This document shows, piece after piece, positions 52,112 to 64,000 of a stretch of 64,000 bases of DNA. Source of the stretch: Apostichopus japonicus (Eukaryota; Echinodermata; Holothuroidea; Aspidochirotida; Stichopodidae); the NCBI RefSeq assembly GCF_037975245.1, contig NC_092564.1, positions 18,570,984 to 18,634,983 of the forward strand. Reading direction: 5' to 3'. Under the pieces are notes generated by a model. That model saw only the letters and a program-made list of their open reading frames with translations, had not been told where the DNA came from and did no database searches. How positions within the stretch are numbered: the first letter of the stretch is position 1; each line of letters opens with the position of its first letter. The position numbers and the translations under genes were made by a program.

Positions 52112-55100
52112 GAGGTTTGAATGGAAAATATTTTCATCAGGTTGTTCAGAATGTAGTTCCTCTATTCATCACATCAAAATATAACGTTAAACCTTGAAAA
52201 TTCGTTTTTAAGTGTCTTAAGCGAAAGAAGAAATAACAATAAATATACATATTTGGTAAATTCTCATTCTATTATAGTACAAAACGGCAGATAATATTTC
52301 ATAGGTATATAGCCCCACCACATTACGATGGCACACTAAGATTTTATAGAGTTATGTTTGTTTTCACGTTGACACTTAATACGAGTTTCCGAGGTACTTG
52401 TTGGATTGTGAATACTACTGTCATGAAAACGTGACTGGGGAGCGAATTTGTTTTAGAAGCTAAATAAATTATTTGTAACTAGCTAATTAGGGATCATGTT
52501 GGTAAGAAGATTTACAAGGTTGCTTTATTTTAATGAAAATGTCATCTTATTCTTAGTTAGTACCCGGTTGCTTTGATAAAGAATTTAACGCAAATACGTT
52601 GCTTTGACATTCAACAACATACTTAGGCAAAGAAATAGCTTGGCAATCTCTTTCATACAGCAGCCAGCTGAAACTTGTGTCCGCTTCCAGTACAATGAGA
52701 GACAGAAAGAGATAAAATAACAAACACCCCCTGCCGTCAGTTTCGACTTTAACAGAGAGAGAAATTATGGAAAGGGATTAGAAGAAAGATTAATTTGAAA
52801 TGACGGGCTGACTTAATTACATCCATCTCTTTAGAAACATTAATGTAATTAATATTCCAAAGTAGCTTAATGCTCTTGTTGATTGAGTTCAACTTGACAT
52901 CAGTTGTGTGCTTTGAGGAAAAGAGCTGTCATTTAAGAATCTGGAGTGACGAAAATGTCCTCCAGATAAACAGAACAATATCTTAAAGCGGCTAGTATAT
53001 ATACTGCAGAATAGTAGTAAATAGATGCAATGTAATATATATATATATGTGTTGAAAGAGTATACGCTTTCTATCGTGTGTTGTACAGGCAAAGGGTATA
53101 CAATTTTTAAACATATTAAAATACACCTTTTTTTAACTACACATGTTTTGGGGAGCAAAAATTGACTAAGGCTTAACAAATCGCCGACCTAGAACGTGAA
53201 CATTGTTTACCTTGGATCACCTGATAATGTGACGTTATTGGCGCAACGAAATGAATGACGGACAGTGTTGCATTAAGACGTACAGTAGCTCGTCCCAAAT
53301 TTAATACTGTCATTTCCACATCTTGGTGAATTTGAGCTTTATGCTTTTTCATATACCAAAGGGCATCTGTTGGCTACAGTATTGTAACTGGAGGGATAAC
53401 CACATTATTGTATAAGGACTCACGAAATATACTTGTTTATGATATTTGTCAAAGGATTATTGCCATTTTGGGGGAATCATGCACATATGACATAACTGGA
53501 GGGTGGGGTCTTACAAACGTTTCTTATATACCATAACGGGCCGGACAGCTCAGATGTTTTACATGAAGTGAAAAGAACACGGTTTTGAATTATAATTTAT
53601 AAAACAAAGAATTAACATCAACATTTACGTCTGCACTGAGGAGCAGGACGTTATCATCAATTTAACCTGCATGTTTGGAGCATTCCGGATTCTTCTGGTT
53701 TCTTGGACTATTACACATCAAGAAAAAAATTCTGTTTAAAGTCATCCTTCCGTGACGTTTGCACTATGTTTTCTTTTTTCTCTCTTGGTAAAGGCACTTA
53801 CCGCCTTTAAACTGTTCAAAGGAAAGATCCTGGTATTTCAAACTGTTTAGATTAGTGACCCCAATTTCCATCTTCATCATCTTGGCGACCCTCCAATGGC
53901 GGATGTTCTGGCCTGGAGGAGGGGTCAACGGGGAGCGGTCAACGAGTCGCGGTCAACGGGGAGGGATATATTGATTAAGCGTGCTTATAGTTGCAAATCG
54001 GTGTTATATTTTGCAACTTTTGAAGTAACTTATGCACAGGATTTCTTCCACTACTATAGCGACAATTTGTTTTCGTTTTTCTTTCGGATTTTTTGGAGAC
54101 CTCCAATGTTTTTCGATGACCCTGAAAAGGGTCGCTACCTCCACTTTGAATGTAAGAGAAAGAGGTGTAGAAAGAGGGGAGAGAGAGGTGAAGAGACATA
54201 GAGAGTGGGGGTAGGGGGTGGGGGGCGTAGAGAGAGAGATAGACTTGACTAATCGTATCCTTTTAGGAATGTCATCGGATTTCTGAACATCTGCTGAAGC
54301 CATTCGAATTAATCAACTACACGTATATTTGGCATTTATCACTCTCTCAATTGAGCTGATTTGACTTATAGCATCAAAACCTATTTCGTGACACTCATGA
54401 ATGTCATACTACTGTTGACTCCAACTTAGTCTACTGTGGATAAATATACCATCTAACTATGATGCTGCTGTCCTATTAGATTTACGTTAATCTAGTGGCA
54501 ATTAACAATTTTAATTGGGATTACATTTCCTATAATAGTTATACAAGGAAAAACAACAACACCAACATACAGACAAACAAACAGCCACGTCAAATCTATT
54601 TTTAAAAGTCCACCTTTACGCACACACTATCTATTAACAGTTGCACTTGTATAGCTGTTGGTATCATATGGAAATGTACAGTAATATGTTGTAAAGAGGT
54701 CGTATCTATTTATAAAGTAACCTATGGTAACCAAAAACGTTATATTAAATATTTGAGTATCCTTGAGGTAGTACTGTACGTTGTGACTGGTCACGGTTTG
54801 TAGCAGTGTGAACGAGAGTCCCATCGCTTCCATACAAATGAGTCACGTGATTCTGTGACACAAAAGCCTCGGCAATAGATTTGAATAAAAACTTATATTA
54901 TTAAACATTGGTAAGAAATGAGGTTTTGCATCGTCGTGCCACTTTTATAGTTAACATTAAAACAGATCCATGCAACTCAACATCCTTTAGTCACGCCTCT
55001 TATTGCAGTAGGGGCTTAGTAGCACCCCCCCCCCCGAGGGGTGGTCTAAGGTAAAGGGTGCCAACTTATTTAAATGTAAAATGGAGGGTGCTAAGATGCA

Positions 55101-58100
55101 AATATGGGTGCTATATTTTGCAAAACTTTTGAAACGACGTTGACGAATTAAGGACTGTTGAAAGTTGTGTCATTTTAGAGAAAAATTCGTACCAATTACT
55201 ATAGTTACTGGCATACCGTGTAGAAGCGGACGTATTGGCCCACGATGATTGACAAGCAACCAGAATGAAAGTTTAGTACATGTTAGATCATATTTACATA
55301 CAGTCAAATTCAACCGAATTCGACTAAGACCATTTTAAGTTGCGTAACATGTGGACATGCCCTCTCCTCTTCCTATCCTCAATTTTGGTCGTACTCTTCC
55401 ATGAGCCCTCCTTGTTCAATTAGTGGCCGATAATAAATGAAAAATAAACTAAAGTCGGGCGTACCATCATCCGAGAACAACCCATTGATATCAAAATTCA
55501 TTTTTTTCGGGGGGGGGGGGGCGTTTCTTATATCTATTTTCGTGTTACCCGGTAATTTTTATATGGTCGATTCTTTTCGTTTTCTATGTTTGTTTAAATT
55601 AATTCTGGGAAATAAAATTCAACGTCAGTTTTTTCTTTCTTTTTTTTTCTCTTCGATTGGGGAAGAAATCTCAGTTCATCTTCTTAAGATACCGTATATC
55701 TTCACCGATAAAGTCGCGTAAAGTTTTTTTTAATTTTTTTTTTAAAACTTTTTTATCATAAGTTATCACCTGCACCATCGTATCCTTGCTGACATATGGA
55801 AGATTTTATCTCTTTTTTGTTAATTCCATATTTGTGCAAAATCATAAAAGAAAGAAAGAAATTTAATTTGAAAGTCAATGAACTGGGTAGAATTGAGAGA
55901 AATAGACGGAGTTTACTCTTCGCTAATTTTGAGTTAATAAATATGAAAAAGAAAGAAAAATCCTTCTTTTCTGAAAGTGATTAACAAAAAAATAAAAGGA
56001 AGAAGAAACTTTTATTTTTCCTCACTGAATCTTTCCGCAGCAACAAGTCTACGTGATTATTACTTGGGGCAGTTCCTTCCCACACACGGAAACCGAATAA
56101 TAGGAATTATTTCACAACCGGAAAAAGCAAATGGCGATAGATGGTGACAACTTTAATGTCACGTGACGATGGCAGGTGTTTACCGGAATGGTGGGAAGGG
56201 GAAGACGAGCTCTTTCCAATGACAATTGAGCTCCATCCTCGTGAACACATAATCTCACTCAAAATTGCCAATTTAGATATTTACCTTTCATACGAAGCAG
56301 GTGTCGGGTCCTTACTTCCCCGCGGTTAAAATGGAATTTTATTTTCCTTTGCATATCTGGAATAAGAAACTTAAAAAAAAAAAAATTCTCCCTGCCCTTG
56401 ACACGTAACTGTGAATACTTGATTGCTTCAAGCGCATCGAATTTAAATGAGGGCATGCTAGTTCGTGTTATTGATTGAAACTGTTTGAATTTGGACTGCG
56501 TTGCTTTTTTTTTTCTTTTCTCCTGCTCTATAGGTCTGTTTGTTTCTTCGTTTCCCTTTTTTCTTTCTTTTTTTCCTTTTTGTTTTGTGAACAGCTTGAC
56601 TAGGGTCGATGCCGTTCATGGTCTTTCTCTACGACTTTATTCCGTTGTCTTTTATTTTTACATCTGTTACGTAAAAGCCCCGTAGGTTGTTTCGTCAGAA
56701 ATTGTTTATACATGGCATTTTCTTGGGTATTCTTAATCGCAGCTGATTAAAACACTAAGGGGCCACAATCATGCGATAAGTATATTATAATAAACAAAAC
56801 GTCTATTTTCTTTTGTATTAAATCACTGAAACTCAAGAAAAGGATAATTATTAATACACCTCCCAACCGAGGAGCGATTGATCTGTTTGTCTTCAGCCCG
56901 TATTTTTTAATTTTGAAGACTTGGTTGTTCAACTTGGCAAATGTTGCTTCAGATTTTACTGATTTACTGAAGCTTAATTTAGTTTAGAACATTTCTAAAC
57001 GACAGTCAGTATATTGGGGCTGTATTATTTCATGCTGTGATGGTTCTCCTAAAAAAATATATATATATATACAAATTAAAAAATTAAATATATAAAAAAA
57101 TTAAAAAATATAAAAAGAACCTGTGCTTTGACACCCCACCAGATTATTTGCTATAAATAACAAAAATGAAATGATACTGTTGTTTAAAGGAAACAGTCCA
57201 AAAAAAAAACTATCATCTTTAGCTGAAAATAACAGATTTTTGTTTTATGAACAACCCCCCGAAAACCGATAAGAGAAATCTTGCTTCGTTTCTGGATAAA
57301 TATTAGTTTAAAAAGTCCCGTCTAGTTGCTGTCTTGTATTCTTTTCTTGTTTTATCTGTGACGTCATAGTGCCACTAGGATTATTGAAACCTGTTACTAT
57401 TTTCTTTTTCTTTTTTCATATTTTCGAATTAGAAAAAAAAAGTGGAAAAAAAGTTACTGTCGACTGTTTTAGATTCAGAAGTTATAAAATAAAAATTTCT
57501 CTATTGCAGAGAACAAAAGTTGTAATAAACAAATACAAAATAAAACACACATTGCTCAATGATGATGTCATATTTATACTTGACTAAGTCTTCAACGCTG
57601 TGTGCGAGACAGAGAGAGATTATTCAATGTGTGATATCTTCCAAATGGAAAGGGATTTTTCTAAGCTGTTTGCACGAAGTCGTTCATCGCATTTATCAGA
57701 ATCTGGCTGAAGCTATCACTTAACGATTGCTTAGTCGGAACAAATCAAACCCTTCTCCACAACAACCAAGTCTTCACCAGAAAGCCACGAGAGCTCATGA
57801 TCAAGCATAGGAATTTGTGCTTATTCGTTGTAAGCCTGTGAGTTTGGATTAGCATTGGTCCATTAGTTTATATTGGCCTCGATTAACATTATCCTTATCT
57901 CTCATCCAACTATTTATTGATTATATGAAATACCATGAACTCTAACAATGACTCGGTCAGTTACTCACAACAACTCAACCGGAAAATATAGTTTTATCAT
58001 TTCTCTTTCGTGTTTTAACCTTTTTTCGTACTTTTTTGGGTTTTTTTGTGTCTTGGTAATTTCATCTCATAGTGATGATGATGATGATGATGGTTATATT

Positions 58101-60189
58101 ATCTATAGAAACATTTCTCATTTGGCTTTTTCTTTGTTGCACAATTTGATATGAAACGCAATACAGATATGACAATACAGTGATGCGTGGTAAATAAATA
58201 ATATCCACAGATATATTTTTAATGACCTTCCGTGCTTCACTAATTTTTGTCTGTTTGAGAGACAGTACGACTGTTTCATATATATACCCTTGTATAGTTA
58301 TTTTTTTTGTCCCACCTTTCGCGTGAAATTTAATTTTCAAATAATAATTCAAACCAAGAACCTCAAAATCTAACAAGTTTCTGACAAAACTGAAATTTTG
58401 TTCTATTCCATCGAGAGTGATGTTTCGTTGAGTGCCCCACCGCCACCCTCAATAATTATTATTCACATAAACGACATGGCCCCATACCCTACCCCCGTCA
58501 GTTCCCTTTCCTTTTCCATTAACCCCTTGCTATCATACCCCTTCAACTCCTATGATTTACACATGCTATCATTTAACAAATTGTATTTCTCCCCTTGAAG
58601 TCACCCACCCCAAAAGTTTAATATTTCAAAGTGCACTATATGTGTCATAATATAGGTTTATTAGAAAATGTAAAGTTATAACAACGAGAATTTCCAAACA
58701 TCGCTGTCTCAATATGTTGACAAGATCGTTTTACGACGAGGAGGCCAACGTTAGGTAACATATCTAACACATTACAAACACAATGTCAATCTTAGGATGT
58801 GTATTTCCTGGGGGGGGGGGGGGGCACTGTACAATTCCTTCTTTCTTTCTTTTCAGGAATCAGTAAAAAAAAATTGAGAGATTTACTGGCAACTTTGGGG
58901 ATATAAACATGCGAGGATCGAATTACATGAAAGATCTACTACGGTAAAATGATATTCATTTATTCATATAAAGATGTATCCTAAACTGCAAAGATATAGA
59001 AACTATGTTAGAAAGATTAATATCTTATGAGAAATTGACAAACATGAAGATTAAATGATATATAGGCCTAGACGTGTTTTTACTTCAACTTAAATTCAAT
59101 AATAAATCCCGCAGGGCTTGAGACGGTTAGCTATACTTTATATATTGACTTTAAAAGATTGCGAAAAAAACCAAATATGATATATTTTGTTTGACTTTTT
59201 AGAGATATGAGTCGTACAACTTACAAATTTTCTGTAGTCTGGAAAATCAAATCTCTTTTTGATCGAAGCTATATGTGTGAATATAAGTGGTCTTAAAGCG
59301 ACAGTTGGGTTTCAGTCAAACTTCACGAACCACAGTATTTATGTATATATAGATGTATGTGAACCACACATATATACTGTTGGCAGAATAAAACAATGCC
59401 ACGGATATAAACGTTTTTTTTTTTTATATATAACTTGAAAATGGTATTGAAATATATGTATTTACGTGGTATTGGGTCTTTATAAATAAAGAAATGAACC
59501 TAATTTAACGATAGCTAATTAAAATATAGAGATAATGAAAATTTAATGATTCAGGTTATTGTTCTTGTCCGTGTTAAAGTACCTTTATAAGTGTCGCTGG
59601 GTAATTTTCGGAAATCTACAAAATAAGTATCCAAAGGTAAGACTGTATTCGAATCTATAGCTATATATTGATGTTATTCACCAAATGGGAGTTGTAAAAT
59701 TTCTCAACAATGATTTTGATTCAATTCTAAACATTTTATCGCCTCAAATGCTTCCTCTTTTATGGACTGAGTACAATAAACCACGTGTTAACACGAAATG
59801 GAAATGATTTTCAACTTTTTCTGTGATTTACACTTCCTTACTTAGATTTGACAATCTTCGATATAACCCTTACATTAAAAGAAATGAAAATCAAATCAAA
59901 TAAAAAATCAAATCAAATCAAATCAAAATGAAACCCAATCGTTGCTTCAAACATGTGTTTGGAAATCATTATCTATATGAAAATTTGGTTTCAAGAATTT
60001 CTCTTATGTATGTGTGTCTGCAGTATATATAGGCGTGGTCTCCCCTACCCTTTTGTAACGCCACACGTACACACAAATGCATGTATGGTTATTCGCACAA
60101 ACTTGCGTGTGAAACCTAATTATAGGCTAAATTTAATTATAGTCTAAATATGATTCAGAATGCATAATTTTATATCTAAAATCGTCATT
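52112..60189. other. Gene-free AT-rich interval
   Basis: About 8 kb with only short ORFs lacking family resemblance. Small items are a GGTCAACGGGGA-type triplet repeat near 53926-53963, the hairpin GACCCT-GAAA-AGGGTC at 54118-54133, C11 at 55025-55035, G13 at 55509-55521, (GAT)n near 58073-58091, G15 at 58810-58824 and an ATCAA repeat at 59890-59927. Confidence 0.5.
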
Positions 60190-60192
60190 CTG

Positions 60193-60950
60193 TATGGGGA
60201 GGACCCTAAGACCCCCTTCATGGGAATATGCTTCCACAACCCTCATGCCTAGGACCCCAAGTCCCCCTACATGGTGATGTGGTTCCACAATCCTCATGCC
60301 TAGGAACCCTAAGACCCCCTACATGGGAAATTGCTTCCACAACCCTCATGCCTAGGAACCCGAGACCCCTATACATCCTCATGCCTAGGATCCCAAGACA
60401 CCCTACATGGAAATATCGTTCCGCAATCCTCATGCCTAGGAACCCGAGACCCCCTACATGGGACGATGGTTCCACAATCCTCATGTCTGGGACCCCTGGA
60501 CCCCGACATGGGAATATGCTTCCACAATCCTCATGCCTAGGAAACCGAGACCCCTACATGGGAATATGTTTCCACAACCCTCATGTCTGGGACCCCGGGA
60601 CCCCCGACATGGGAATATGCTTCCACAATCCTCATGCCTAGGAACCCGAGACCCCTTACATGGGAATATGCTTCCACAATCCTCATGATAGGACCCCAAG
60701 AACCCCTACATGGGAATATGCTTCCACAATCCTCATGCCTAGGAACCCGAGACCCCCTACATGAGAATATGGTTCCTTAATCCTCGTGCCTAGGATCCCA
60801 AGACCCCCTACATGGGAATATGCTTCCACAACTCTCATGTCTGGGACCCCGGGACCCCGACATGGTAATATGCTTCCACAACCCTCATGTCTATAGGACC
60901 CCAAGACCCCCCCCCCCACATGAGAAGATGCTTTCCACAACCCTAGTGCC
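60193..60950 (+). repeat. 51-bp GC-rich minisatellite, about 14-15 units
   Basis: CCTCATG landmarks fall at 60241, 60292, 60344, 60377, 60428, 60479, 60529, 60579, 60630, 60681, 60731, 60782, 60833 and 60883, so most steps are 50-52 bp with one shortened 33-bp unit. Two unit types are interspersed: CCTCATGCCTAGGAACCCGA and CCTCATGTCTGGGACCCC. Frames stay open on both strands because 51 is a multiple of three, so the ORFs here are probably not genes. Confidence 0.95.
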
Positions 60951-63248
60951 GCACCATCTGATTCCAAAATCTTGGATTCTGTAAATCAGAAGCTATGTAT
61001 GTAAACAACTCTGTTATGCTGATGAAATGAAGGTATATACAGTCAACTAATATTCTTAATCTTCTAACAACAACCGGGTGTCTTTGCACTATTTCCATCT
61101 GTATTACAAATAAGACCTATTTTCAACAGTACTCCCAAGTAACGCGAACGAACTTTTCCCCCGTCAGATGGGCTGATATAGGTGTCGGAATCATCCACGA
61201 GTAGGCCTAATATTCATTCTTTTGTTTTTTACTGTCCAAATCCCGAGATGAACTAATGAAAAATAGAGCTCTCTACGGCATGCCATACGTTTCAAAAATG
61301 TCCAAAACAATATAAGCATGTCCAAAATAATATAAGCATGTCCAAATTTATATAAACATGTCGAAACTAATATAGGCCATCAGCTGAAGCTCAAAATGTG
61401 GCTGTAAAATCAGTTTCGTTCCAGCAACACCGGGTCTAGATTTTTAATGCATTTTGGGGTAGTTTAATGCATCACAAACATTATATCAAAAGTTCTCCAA
61501 AATATTTCCTGCAGTATTTTTGTAAGAAACCCTTGAAATTGGGTATGTTATGTAGACATTACGTGCTACGATGCTATGTATTAGGAACACATGTGCTAAC
61601 GTTAGATTTGGTACAGTGGTGCATACATACCACTCTTTTCTTATATGTTAAATTACGACTGATATATTTTTTTTGTATAATAGTTGGGTCAGGGTTACAA
61701 GAATGGTGGAAGAGGATTCTGGTCTAAGGGTCAGTGAGGGTTGTTTTCAGGCATTACAAGTTGTGCCCCCCCCCCCTCCAGTTTCGCCAAAATGGTAAAA
61801 AATCACATTTTCAACTTTGAAATATGAAATACAATTTTTGCACATTATAACTTAAGGGTTTTAATTATAAAAATGTACCACTTTTAATAAACTCAGATAT
61901 AATGCTTTGTAATAAATCAAATATGTTTAGATTTTCCCCCTATGTTATGAATGCATTTCGTCTGTGCATGTATGCGTAAATATACACATATAATGAAAAG
62001 TTCCTCTCCATAATTGTTACACTCCCCATCCAAACTGTTTTACAAATGCGACCCCCTCCCCCTCTACTTTACATGTAGCTAAATCCCTAGTTACAATGAG
62101 ATGTACCAATGCCCCAAGACCAGTGAGCTATTTCTTTTGTATAAATCAATATATAAGTTGGCACACTAAGACGTCATGGCATATCGTAGATGTGAAATAA
62201 AGTTATAGTCGGTATATATCCGTTACCTTAGTACTCTTTCTACAGTCTCCTGCAAAACTAGGTACTTTCTCCTTGTTACTGAAACGACATGTTTATAATT
62301 CGTATTCCTGCAAAAAGAGTTTCCAAGGGAGTTAACGCATAAAAGAAAAGATCGACAAGGTTTCGAATGGTATTTTGAATAATAATAGTTCTATATTCTA
62401 CAAATAATATGAATAATAAAGGTGAATGGTACAAATAAGTGAATAACGAAGACAGTTAACTTAAGCCCCAGATATAAAGAAATAATGTATCTATTAAGAC
62501 TGGGTCGATACACTCAATGGTGTAGTAGAGCTGGGCCTTTGCGATGATTCAAGATACAGGTTCTTCATCAAAAGGCGCGGCGCGGAATTAATAAGTGATT
62601 AAAAGTTCATCCAAGGACAGTTGTACTAGTCTTAACAGTATCCACTTCAATTCACTGCATGGAAGTCAGATATGGTATGGAAAAGGGAAAGTCTATTCCG
62701 TAGTAGAGGTGAAGATAATTAGATGAAATAAAAGTCACTAAAGACTTGAATATCCTTCAGTCAAAACTTGAACAGATGCACAGAACATATTAACAATATG
62801 AATAAAACAGGTAACGAAATGTTACGGCAAACAATAAAGAACCGTGATATTGGAACAGGGTCAGGGGCGATGGTTCCCCAACAACAGTATATAAACCTTT
62901 GACTGGTTTCAGGACGCGGTATTTGCGTCATCGTCATCAGTAAATGTAGTTGTGAATATGCAAGAGGTAAAGCATGCCCATAACACCCTCCTCCCCCCTC
63001 CCATCCCCTCTAAAAAAAAAGTGTGATTTGAAGAAAATGTGGATATTTATCAAAGGTGTCTGGTAGGTAGGGTAATCTACATAAAACTACTAATAGCTAA
63101 AATGAATATATGAATAAGATCATGTTTACTGGTTCCTTTAAACTCTGGGGAACAAAATAATGACAACATGACTTTGAAAAAGTTAACCCTCTTCACAAAC
63201 TTCAAACTTGATTAAAATTTCAGACTAAGATATCGAGATTTAAGACCA
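60951..63248. other. Intergenic DNA without a recognisable gene
   Basis: No supported gene. A 20-bp tandem repeat is at 61298-61377, and C11 at 61766-61776. Confidence 0.5.
61298..61377 (+). repeat. 20-bp tandem repeat, four copies
   Basis: ATGTCCAAAAtAATATAAGC-like units begin at 61298, 61318, 61338 and 61358, an exact 20-bp period with increasing divergence. Confidence 0.9.
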
Positions 63249-63953
63249 TCACAGTTCATCCTCCAAATCATCTTCCCCTGCATCAACAATCTCAACATCT
63301 TCTTGGAAGTTGCTGCAATTTCTATATTTACATAGGTCTGTACACGGTAGTTGTGCATTCATTCAGGAACATCTTCCTTTAAGACATTTGCCGACTCTAC
63401 AGCTACTGCTGACACACTGAAGCAAAACATCTGGGTCAGGTGGCTTCGTCATCCAAGTGATTATAAGGTCATCATTTTCAAGTTTACATCCATGTCCCTC
63501 TGGTGAGAGTGCATCAATCCTTGGCTGCAATGCCCTACTGTGAATAGCAGCCTGGTTGGTGCAGCGCTTAACATGCTGGATCAGAGCATCTTTTGTTGGT
63601 GGTAAACTCTGCTCTAAGGAGATGAACAGAACACCTTGTACCATGAAATTGGATATTTTTGAGTCTCACATTTTATGATGGGGTACCAATATAATAACAA
63701 TTCAGCTAGAAATATGTTGCAAATTTCTTTAATAATTTCAATGGAAAGATTAACCTGATATTGCATCTCAAAGCGTTTAGAGAATTTTTTAATTTTCCTT
63801 GGGGGAGGACCCCCATATTCCAAAAGTCCTAGATCCACCCCTGAACACTCAATGAACCACACATTGAAGAGAGTACTTTACCTTTCAAGATCTGTATGTC
63901 TTCCTTGTCAAGAATTGTATCTAGTTTCTTCAACATGCTTGTCGAAGCAATAC
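63249..63953 (-). pseudogene. Cysteine-rich multicopy-family protein, C-terminal exons, with in-frame TGA
   Basis: Exon 63953-63882 (72 nt, after AAG and before GTAAAG) encodes LKKLDTILDKEDIQILK. It joins in phase to exon 63613-63249 (after TCTCCTTAG). The joined product continues SLPPTKDALIQHVKR, then WMTKPPDPDVLLQCV, a cysteine series C-x3/4-C-x4-C-x4-C, a TGA at 63365-63363, and after it CTDLCKYRNCSN and an acidic tail ending in TGA at 63251-63249. The order LPPT..AL..HV.R, then a WM/WTT..P segment, then a CXC-like cysteine cluster ending CT.LC recalls a multicopy family I have seen in invertebrate genomes, of unknown function and perhaps linked to mobile elements. The internal TGA sits where that family has Cys after RCS. 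Other cysteines also look replaced (for example the Tyr in CKYRNC), so decay is likely. Upstream exons lie beyond the window. Confidence 0.6.
63780..63843 (-). mobile_element. Possible hAT-like element end inside the intron
   Basis: On the minus strand CAGGGGTGGATCTAGGACTT begins at 63843 and is followed by a G/C-rich near-palindrome (GGGGGTCCTCCCCC). The CAGGGG start followed by GGATC-AGGA resembles ends of short non-autonomous hAT elements common in marine animals. No matching opposite end was found within the window, so extent and identity are uncertain. Confidence 0.35.
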
Positions 63954-64000
63954 CTTAATAAAATGAAATAAAAAAAGCAAATTGTTTTGCATTTTCTGTT

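Noticed and set aside
63363-63365. Selenocysteine reading of the in-frame TGA
   Set aside because: Other cysteines in the same cluster also appear lost, and I saw no obvious SECIS-like structure in the 3' DNA, so a nonsense change is the simpler explanation.

Overview
The window is eukaryotic, almost certainly metazoan. It carries one spliced gene of the animal-specific PEAK pseudokinase family with GT-AG introns, and the rest is AT-rich non-coding DNA full of microsatellites, minisatellites, tRNA-derived SINEs and small hAT-like and foldback DNA transposons. An invertebrate is likely, because the protein aligns with vertebrate PEAK1 only at short conserved motifs. A marine deuterostome such as an echinoderm is a guess that cannot be proven from this sequence.

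Layout. At 370-6125 (+) are the last three exons of a PEAK1/PRAG1-like gene, encoding 1612 residues from the ATG at 471. It has an overlapping upstream ORF and is probably followed by a long T-rich 3' UTR of up to 5 kb, which contains a 144-bp tandem duplication. From about 11.2 to 63.2 kb I see no convincing protein-coding gene. That interval holds: three copies of one tRNA-derived SINE (18.7, 28.8, 47.5 kb); an AT-rich array interrupted by the first SINE; a roughly 172-bp satellite rich in GAGTAC (23.0-24.4 kb); a 28-bp palindrome between short direct repeats (24.95 kb); an uninterrupted GGAT array of about 0.83 kb (27.1-27.9 kb); two copies of a foldback/MITE family (26.5 and 51.8 kb); a decayed ~105-bp tandem repeat (29.5 kb); a polypyrimidine tract (31.5 kb); a truncated tRNA-like SINE between (TA)n arrays (34.4 kb); a 39-bp repeat (35.3 kb); a 16-bp minisatellite with higher-order structure (38.1-38.85 kb); an AGT-rich trinucleotide field (41.6-42.35 kb); a U2 snRNA-derived fragment (43.7 kb); a complete non-autonomous hAT-like element with a near-perfect 8-bp target duplication (48.9-49.3 kb); and a 51-bp minisatellite (60.2-60.95 kb).

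At the right edge (63.25-63.95 kb, minus strand) lie two phase-compatible exons of a cysteine-rich protein resembling a multicopy invertebrate family. An in-frame TGA stands where a cysteine is expected and other cysteines are missing, so it looks like a decayed copy.

No operon-like or defence-like gene set is present. The PEAK gene would act as a cytoplasmic signalling scaffold. The most interesting signals are its upstream ORF and N-terminal Cys/His module, the SINE's predicted hairpins, the satellite higher-order structure, the small DNA transposons, the TGA-for-Cys site, and the unusually frequent long G or C runs in AT-rich DNA.
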